64,000 nt of DNA from positions 3,658,001 through 3,722,000 of the forward strand of contig NC_014829.1 of the NCBI RefSeq assembly GCF_000177235.2, given 5' to 3'. The stretch comes from Evansella cellulosilytica DSM 2522. Lineage in GTDB: Bacteria > Bacillota > Bacilli > Bacillales > Salisediminibacteriaceae. The position numbers and the translations under genes were made by a program. The notes beneath the pieces are model-generated. The model searched no databases. It was not told where the DNA came from and was given only the letters and a program-made list of their open reading frames with translations. Shown one piece after another: positions 58,337 to 64,000 of the stretch (position 1 is the first letter of the stretch; the number at the start of each line of letters is the position of its first letter).

Positions 58337-59452
58337 TTACTTACTTTTTTTTATAAAAATAGAAGCTACAAATGCTGTAATTGGTATAGATAATATTAAT
58401 CCAATGCTCCCCGCTGCAGTTCTCAATATTTCCACTGCTAAAAACTCCCTATGAATTAACTCTGTAAGTGGATTATCTAAAGAATAAATAATCAGTAATA
58501 GAGGCAATGCTGCTCCAACATAAGCTAAAATTAATGTATTGGACATCGTCCCCATAATATCCTTTCCTACATTCATACCTGAGGTAAACAGTTTTTTCAT
58601 GGGAATCATTCGATCTGTTTTACGTACCTCCTCCATAGAAGAAGCAATGGAGATGGCTACATCCATCACGGCACCTAGTGCTCCAATAATGATTCCTGCC
58701 AGTAATAATCCTTTAAAATCTAGATTCATCTCCTGCGAGCTCGTGATGAGAAGCATGCGTTCATCATCACCATGTAAGCCTGTTAAATTCATCACGCTTG
58801 AAAAGATAATGGAGATGATAGCAGCAGAAGCTAACCCACCGATCGTACCAACAACTGCAGCTAACGTTTTTCTAGTAAAGCCACTTACAATAGTAAAAGT
58901 TAAAGCTGTTACGATACCACCTGTCACGATAGCTAACAATACAGGATTATATCCCGCTAAAAGATTTGGAATCATAAACTTAAATACGATGACGAGTGTA
59001 AATCCAAGCGTCAAGACTGCTTTCAACCCTTGTTTTCTACCTAGCGCTATGAGTAATGCTACGAAAATACTAATTAAAACAAGAGTTGAATAATCTCTTG
59101 CATAATCCATAACATCTGCTCTCACTATCTCACCATGATTCATTTCTAATTGAACCATGATTTTATCATTTTCTTCTACCCATATTGGAATATCCTCTGG
59201 ATAATTAAAACGTTCCGCAATCACTACTTCATTTTTCCATTCGCCTGTTAGTAACTTTACCTCTACAGATTGGTAGCCAATCTTATTGCCTGAAAATTCG
59301 TCAACGTACTGTTCTTCTTCAATGATAGATACTACCTCTGCTTTTAGTCGTTCTGTATTAGCCTGAGTGTCGGTGTCATCCATCGCTTTCGCTAACCCAC
59401 TTGGAATTACGGAAAACATAAGTAATAATGCAAAAATGAACATTGGTTTCAT
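58337..59452 (-). CDS. YibE/F family membrane protein
   Basis: 371 residues from an ATG at 59452 with AAAAGGAAC upstream; the in-frame ATG at 59473 contains that site. The N-terminus has a signal-like segment and an extracellular domain, then about seven to eight hydrophobic segments from residue 120. The YibE/F core is visible as VMDVAISIASSMEE and LILAYVGAALPLLLI. The transport function is not established. It follows the M23 gene by 3 to 24 bases, so the two likely share a transcript. Confidence 0.85.
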   Translation of the reverse strand: MKPMFIFALLLMFSVIPSGLAKAMDDTDTQANTERLKAEVVSIIEEEQYVDEFSGNKIGYQSVEVKLLTGEWKNEVVIAERFNYPEDIPIWVEENDKIMVQLEMNHGEIVRADVMDYARDYSTLVLISIFVALLIALGRKQGLKAVLTLGFTLVIVFKFMIPNLLAGYNPVLLAIVTGGIVTALTFTIVSGFTRKTLAAVVGTIGGLASAAIISIIFSSVMNLTGLHGDDERMLLITSSQEMNLDFKGLLLAGIIIGALGAVMDVAISIASSMEEVRKTDRMIPMKKLFTSGMNVGKDIMGTMSNTLILAYVGAALPLLLIIYSLDNPLTELIHREFLAVEILRTAAGSIGLILSIPITAFVASIFIKKSK

Positions 59453-59476
59453 ATACACTGTTCCTTTTCTCATATG

Positions 59477-60739
59477 TTAATTAATATATTTCATCGGGTC
59501 CACTGCGTTCGACTTACTTGCGTTCCAATCCCCTTCGTGAACTTCAAAGTGGAGATGTGGACCGAAAGACCTTCCTGTATTCCCCATGTTACCTAGAAAT
59601 TGTCCTCTAGACACAGTATCACCGGTATTAACAGCTCTATTTTCTAAGTGTGCATATAGCGTTGTAATCGTTTGTCCGTTAATGTTATGACGAATCATTA
59701 CTGTATTTCCATAGGAGGTAGAATAGTAAGAACGAATTACTGTCCCTGATTCTGCGGCAATAACTGGTACGTCACCGGTTCTCCCGTTCTTCCCAATATC
59801 AATCCCGTAGTGCATTTGTCCCCACCGCATTTCAAATCCAGTTGTAATTCTACCTGTTGCAGGTCGCTGTAAAATACCACTTGTCTGCGAAAAGTCGTTA
59901 TCATAATTGTTGCTTACATGATCGTTTGATGTATTGTTTTGCACTTCGGCTTGTTGTTGAAGCTCCCGTTCCTGCTCACGAATCGCCTCACGATCAGCTA
60001 ACTCCTGTTGCGCAGCACTTTCCTGTGCCTCGAGGTTCGCTCTCTCTTCATCTACCGTCACTACTTGATCTTGAAGCGTTCCTTCTTTTTGTACTAGCGC
60101 CTCTAATAGTTGACCTTTTTCTATCTTTTGTTCTTCTAATTCTACTTCTAATTTCTCTAAGCTATTTAATTGCGTTTCTAAGCTCATCAATTCTTCCTCT
60201 AAATTTTGTTGGTTAAACGCAAGCTTTTCTATATCTTCCATATGCATATCGATAATATTTCGATCTTGTTGAGAAATTGTATTGATCGCTATCACTCTTT
60301 CAATAAAATCGCCAAAACTTTGTGCTCCTAATATAACCTCTAAAAAACGAACAACACTTCCATTTTGATAAATAGATCGTAAACGTTCTTTTAACAGTTC
60401 GTCCCTTTGCTCGATTCTTTTCTCTATTATAGTAATCTCTTCTTCTAGCTCAATAATCGTTTGTTCTGTTTCATAAATTTCCTTATTTTTCTCCGATATG
60501 GCTTCACTTGTAGCCATCGTGTATTCATCAAGCCTACTAATCTCTTGATTCATTTCTTCAATTTCTAACTCTACTACTCCTAATTCTTGTTCAAGTAATT
60601 CAGCCTCTCTGTCTAGGCTATCTCTTTGATTTTGATAACTATTTATTTTCTCAAGCAAATCACTATCTTCACTCGCTATTACGGTTGTAGATAATAATCC
60701 AAATATCAAGATGAATGTGAGCATTATTTTTTTGAACAC
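59477..60739 (-). CDS. M23 family murein hydrolase or activator with coiled coil
   Basis: A 420-residue secreted protein. The signal peptide is about residues 1-22, then a Glu-rich coiled coil to about residue 260 with LEVILGAQSFGDF at 133-145. A C-terminal LytM/M23 domain follows with MHYGIDIGKN (His/Asp zinc ligands) and GPHLHFEVH. All ligands are present, so it could be an active endopeptidase rather than an activator. It shares its N-terminal module with the NlpC/P60 protein at 54436. Confidence 0.92.
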   Translation of the reverse strand: MFKKIMLTFILIFGLLSTTVIASEDSDLLEKINSYQNQRDSLDREAELLEQELGVVELEIEEMNQEISRLDEYTMATSEAISEKNKEIYETEQTIIELEEEITIIEKRIEQRDELLKERLRSIYQNGSVVRFLEVILGAQSFGDFIERVIAINTISQQDRNIIDMHMEDIEKLAFNQQNLEEELMSLETQLNSLEKLEVELEEQKIEKGQLLEALVQKEGTLQDQVVTVDEERANLEAQESAAQQELADREAIREQERELQQQAEVQNNTSNDHVSNNYDNDFSQTSGILQRPATGRITTGFEMRWGQMHYGIDIGKNGRTGDVPVIAAESGTVIRSYYSTSYGNTVMIRHNINGQTITTLYAHLENRAVNTGDTVSRGQFLGNMGNTGRSFGPHLHFEVHEGDWNASKSNAVDPMKYIN

Positions 60740-60867
60740 GATTAATCCCCTCTTCCATAGCTGTCCTAATAGTTTCTATCCTTACTTTAAGTGGAAACTA
60801 TGAAAAAAGTGTGGAGAGATGAATACAAGTTGATAACATCGTAGTAATATTGTTGTAATATAGCGGG

Positions 60868-60963
60868 AGTCTTTTCTTAGAAGCGGTGGAATTTCGCCGT
60901 ACCTCTCAAAGTAGTTAGTGAGTGCTCTTCTCGTTAGTACGCACGATGATAAAATACTACTGC
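60868..60963 (+). repeat. dispersed imperfect palindrome, copy F
   Basis: Left arm GCGGTGGAATTTCGCCGT (60883-60900) is intact; the right arm is changed to ACGATGATAAAATACTACTGC. Inner arms GTTAGTGAG/CTCGTTAGTAC pair partly. It lies downstream of the His-rich lipoprotein gene. Confidence 0.8.
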
Positions 60964-60982
60964 CAAATTTATACTTTCTTTT

Positions 60983-61024
60983 AAAAAAAAAACTTTTAAC
61001 TAGCTATGAAGCCAGTTAAAAGTT
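60983..61024 (-). terminator. terminator of the His-rich lipoprotein gene
   Basis: AACTTTTAACTAGC pairs with GCCAGTTAAAAGTT with one mismatch; the minus strand carries a run of about ten T. Confidence 0.92.
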
Positions 61025-61058
61025 CCTTTCATTCATTAAATATTTAGTTCACTACCTT

Positions 61059-62300
61059 TTAATGTCCGTGACTTCCATGATCACCATGTCCACCACCGTC
61101 TGCAGATACGATCTCTAACATTTCATCTATAAAACCTTGTGTTGCAAAAGATACTAATTGCTCACTACCAATTAAATACGCGTGATTATATGGGCCTTCC
61201 GTTGGCTCATGCTCAAAGGTTGGCTTTAATTCTTCTAAATATAAGTGCATTTCTTTTGTAAACTCACCTGATTCTAGCCAAACCATTGGTGCATGTTTAC
61301 CTAGATGAGCAAAAGGAGCAGCAGTTATTGCTAATTCAGGAATAACATCTGACACTAATACGAGACCATGACCTGGTTTATTAATTCCCCAACCAAAGTT
61401 TGTTTCTGTGTCTCTAAACTTAGCAAATTGTATAGACACTTCGGCTTCAGATTCTCCTTCTATTCTCATCACTTGTCCAAAGCTTGATAACTCATTCTCT
61501 ACCTTTTCTGAAATGATATTTTCAGACCCTAAAATATATATCGATGCAGAGCCATCTCTTTTTTGTAATGCAGCTACTGTTTCTTCAGGAATATCATTTT
61601 CTGAAACGTATAAAATTGGTTCATCCATATGAGAAATCCAACTCCCTGCCGGAATGGCATATCCTTTATTATCATCATCCATAGTAGCAATGATGACATT
61701 ATTAGGAAGAGAGTGCACTAAATCTGTGTATAATTGATCTATCTCATAAGCAAATACTGCTGCATTTTCCTCTTCTATTTGTATAACGTCATAGTCATTT
61801 AACTTCGTTAATTCTTCTTCATTTAATCGTCCCATAACCATAATTTGAGTCCCCTCTGAATTACCTTTCGGCTGTAAACGATTAATCTCATTTAAAACAA
61901 GATCAGGAATAACGCCATTTTCTGTAAACAGCAACGGGCCATCATTTGGATGGTGAACAACCGTTAAGCTTGCTAATGCTACCTGCCAATTATCTAGTGG
62001 TGCAAGAATAATCGTACCAGGTTGATTTTCAGAGTGTGTAGCAGGCCAAATTGTTCTTGAAACTAAAACCGATGTCACGAATGGATCATCGCTATTTAAA
62101 CGAGTTACATTTTTAGTGTTCATGTGATGTGTTATTACATCGTAATTACTTACTTCCTTTGATCCACTACTCAACTCATCAGCTGACACTTTATTTTGCT
62201 CGTCTTCATGACCATGGCTACCGTCTTCATTCGAACAAGCAACAATCAAAACAATCATCAAAATGAATAATGTAATTAACAACTTATTTTTTATTTTCAT
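61059..62300 (-). CDS. cell-wall-binding repeat (CWB2-like) lipoprotein, His-rich
   Basis: A 413-residue lipoprotein. The lipobox is LIVLIVACSNED with the lipid Cys at about residue 22. A His-rich stretch (GSHGHED) follows, and the protein ends GGGHGDHGSHGH. Between them are three CWB2-like repeats (about 60-165, 180-290 and 305-400), recognisable by NVTRLNSDDPFVTSVLVS and the recurring pattern of a V-I-L-x-S/T strand followed by a hydrophobic A-L helix. CWB2 domains anchor proteins to wall polymers in Clostridia. A metal-binding role for the His ends is inferred. It is 195 bases after the YVTN gene. Confidence 0.75.
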   Translation of the reverse strand: MKIKNKLLITLFILMIVLIVACSNEDGSHGHEDEQNKVSADELSSGSKEVSNYDVITHHMNTKNVTRLNSDDPFVTSVLVSRTIWPATHSENQPGTIILAPLDNWQVALASLTVVHHPNDGPLLFTENGVIPDLVLNEINRLQPKGNSEGTQIMVMGRLNEEELTKLNDYDVIQIEEENAAVFAYEIDQLYTDLVHSLPNNVIIATMDDDNKGYAIPAGSWISHMDEPILYVSENDIPEETVAALQKRDGSASIYILGSENIISEKVENELSSFGQVMRIEGESEAEVSIQFAKFRDTETNFGWGINKPGHGLVLVSDVIPELAITAAPFAHLGKHAPMVWLESGEFTKEMHLYLEELKPTFEHEPTEGPYNHAYLIGSEQLVSFATQGFIDEMLEIVSADGGGHGDHGSHGH

Positions 62301-62494
62301 ATACTTCTTCCTCCCACTTAACAGATTTTTTTATTATAAAAGTCGTTTTTGTAGAAAGTGTGAAGTTTTTATTTGAATTGTTTTGAAATAATTACCAGTT
62401 AAATACAACCCTTTCTTCCACCAGTAACCATTCGAGTATTCCCCAGATAAAACGATAGGTTTTAAGCATATACAAAGTAATAATTATTACGAAC

Positions 62495-63943
62495 TCATGG
62501 ATTCAGATCAATGATTAATTCACTATTGAAAAATGGTTCAAATATAAGTTTTAACACAGTACTTTCATTTGAAAGTAAAGGGGACAAATCTAACGTTTTC
62601 TCAAAAATCGCTACATATTGAGGGTGATGTGAGTCATTATTAACAGCTATCCATTCTACCGGTCTGACTTCTAATCCCTCACTATTCTTTAATCTCACGC
62701 TTTCCCCAAACGCTATTTGAGATAAATCTCCCGAATGTGTCGTCATATCGATTTTGAAAAAGAAATATGCATGTGGATCCAATGCAGTAACGTTCTCGAT
62801 ATACTCCACATCATTAGTAGAGTAAGGAGTTTGTTGAGTGATAACTAGCTCAACGCTATCAACGAAGGCTTCTCCCTTTAGTTTTACAGAAGAACTTGGT
62901 ACATCGAAGCTATTTTCACCTTCACTTTCTTCTTTCTCCATTCCCTTTAATGTCATTTCATGTGGTTCTTTTCCTATACTGATTTTCTCAATGATAGAAT
63001 AATCATTTCGATCAATGACAACCATATTATTTGCTTCTCTGTGAGTAACAAAAACAAATTCACCATCTGGAGAAAATGAGATATGGTTTGCATAAGAGTC
63101 TGTCGCAATTGTCGTTATGAGCGACATTGTCTCAGTATCAATAACAGATACGTTATTTGAATGATTATTTGCAGTCCAAACTTGTTTCCCATCTGGAGAG
63201 ACCGTAACACCATGAACGCCTTCTCCAGCTTCAACTTCTTGCAAGACCTCAAAACTATTCATATCAATGACAGAGATACTATTCGACCTCACATTTGCAC
63301 TAAAAGCAAAATCACCGTTAGGACTTACAGCAACCTCATTTGGCATTTGACCGACAGGGATTGTCGACATTACTTGATACGTATAGGCATCAATAACACT
63401 TACAGAATTACTGTTTACATTTGCTACCCAAATTTGCGAACCATCGTTTGTAACACTCACGTGAGCAGGACCATCTTCCGTTTTGATTTTGGCAAGAACC
63501 TCAAAAGTTTCTGCATCAACGACAGCAAGATTTCCTCCCTCTTCTCCAAGTCCAGCATTTAATGCCACGTATACATAATTTCCTGAAGGGTGAATATCAA
63601 TGCCATGAACACCTTCATCAAATTTGAGCTCTTTTATTGATTGTTCAGTGTCTAAATCAAATGCATGGACAGTTTTTCCTTGAAAGCCTGTACCAAAGTA
63701 CACAACTTGTTTATTAGGTGACATTGCAATACCGTGCGAAATTTGTTCATGTCCAAGTTGAATTTCACGTACTGGCTCTCGTTCTGAAAAATTTATTTCC
63801 GAAATAGTACCATCTCCAGCATTTGCTACATAAAAAATTGGTGCGCTAAGAGCCTCCTTCGTTTTTGTAAAAAAAATAAGCGGTATTGCACTTACAGTTA
63901 AAAACACAAGTAATAATGATAAAATCCACTTCCATTTGGTCAT
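62495..63943 (-). CDS. YVTN/YncE-like beta-propeller protein with C-terminal domain
   Basis: A 482-residue protein. One membrane segment (residues 6-25) anchors it. Residues 35-335 form seven propeller blades with the repeat xxYVAN-x-VSVIDxxT (for example VANVNSNSVSVIDAYTY and TANNHSNNVSVIDTETM). A C-terminal domain (about 345-482) contains HSGDLSQIAF and NDSHHPQYVAIF and is not recognised. Such propellers bind ligands or other proteins outside the membrane. The gene lies just before the His-rich lipoprotein. Confidence 0.82.
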   Translation of the reverse strand: MTKWKWILSLLLVFLTVSAIPLIFFTKTKEALSAPIFYVANAGDGTISEINFSEREPVREIQLGHEQISHGIAMSPNKQVVYFGTGFQGKTVHAFDLDTEQSIKELKFDEGVHGIDIHPSGNYVYVALNAGLGEEGGNLAVVDAETFEVLAKIKTEDGPAHVSVTNDGSQIWVANVNSNSVSVIDAYTYQVMSTIPVGQMPNEVAVSPNGDFAFSANVRSNSISVIDMNSFEVLQEVEAGEGVHGVTVSPDGKQVWTANNHSNNVSVIDTETMSLITTIATDSYANHISFSPDGEFVFVTHREANNMVVIDRNDYSIIEKISIGKEPHEMTLKGMEKEESEGENSFDVPSSSVKLKGEAFVDSVELVITQQTPYSTNDVEYIENVTALDPHAYFFFKIDMTTHSGDLSQIAFGESVRLKNSEGLEVRPVEWIAVNNDSHHPQYVAIFEKTLDLSPLLSNESTVLKLIFEPFFNSELIIDLNP

Positions 63944-64000
63944 TCTTAATTCCCCCTCAAACTTTCTTTGTTACGTTCTCAATGACTGACTATATTGACG

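Noticed and set aside
58539-59093. 184-residue plus-strand frame
   Set aside because: It lies entirely antisense to the YibE/F gene, has no ribosome binding site, and its composition follows from the membrane codons on the other strand.

Overview
This window looks like chromosome from a low-GC, endospore-forming Bacillaceae. Gene order and content match Bacillus subtilis closely: yunB, yunC-yunD-yunE-yunF, sufCDSUB, yurZ, metNPQ, yusD, yusG-gcvH-yusI, fadNAE and yusN-like coat genes follow one another much as in the yun/yur/yus region. Sporulation genes (YunB, CotF-like coat proteins, alpha/beta SASPs, a GerW-like protein) support a spore former. Acidic, Glu-rich proteins and an NhaC-type antiporter suggest an alkaliphilic or halotolerant genus such as Evansella or Salipaludibacillus; that genus-level guess is inference.

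Layout. 1-1280: 5' part of a sodium:neurotransmitter symporter (minus). 1635-9135: yunB, a thyA-dfrA pair with an HD-GYP gene, then yunC-D-E-F. 9218-14556: SUF iron-sulfur cluster operon. 15110-20871: a small ORF, YurZ, the S-box-controlled methionine ABC transporter, YusD and an MFS transporter. 21693-23210: YusG, GcvH, YusI and a 51-residue ORF. 23453-28913: fadN-fadA-fadE beta-oxidation operon behind a FadR-type operator. 29164-30562 (plus): two coat proteins and an ICMT-like methyltransferase. 30723-38385: Vpr-like protease, a stand-alone SecY, homoserine dehydrogenase and MetY behind a second S-box. 38705-41352: SASP genes, small ORFs and an SMP-30 family lactonase. 41565-46675: LTA synthase (plus) facing a Fur-boxed iron(III) ABC transporter (minus). 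46899-47350: tandem array of nine 52-bp units. 47587-51446: bactofilin, NhaC antiporter, DUF1836 protein, hemolysin III. 51737-53541: ECF sigma factor, anti-sigma and YfjL-like operon. 53818-63943: GerW-like protein, two cell-wall hydrolases with a shared coiled-coil module, GlpD, YibE/F protein, a His-rich cell-wall-binding lipoprotein and a YVTN beta-propeller protein. No rRNA, tRNA, transposase, phage gene or CRISPR array was seen.

The genes are mostly core metabolism, and the regulatory sites agree with their jobs: S-boxes on methionine genes, a Fur site over an iron promoter, a FadR site before fadN and a SigG-like promoter before a SASP. The unusual content lies between genes. There is a family of about 100-bp imperfect palindromes (seven clear copies, all in one orientation, with compensating stem changes), two tandem arrays with about the same 52-bp period, an element of about 175 bp with terminal inverted repeats, and a GGCACTGAAAAAGT palindrome family that includes one copy apparently split by an insertion.
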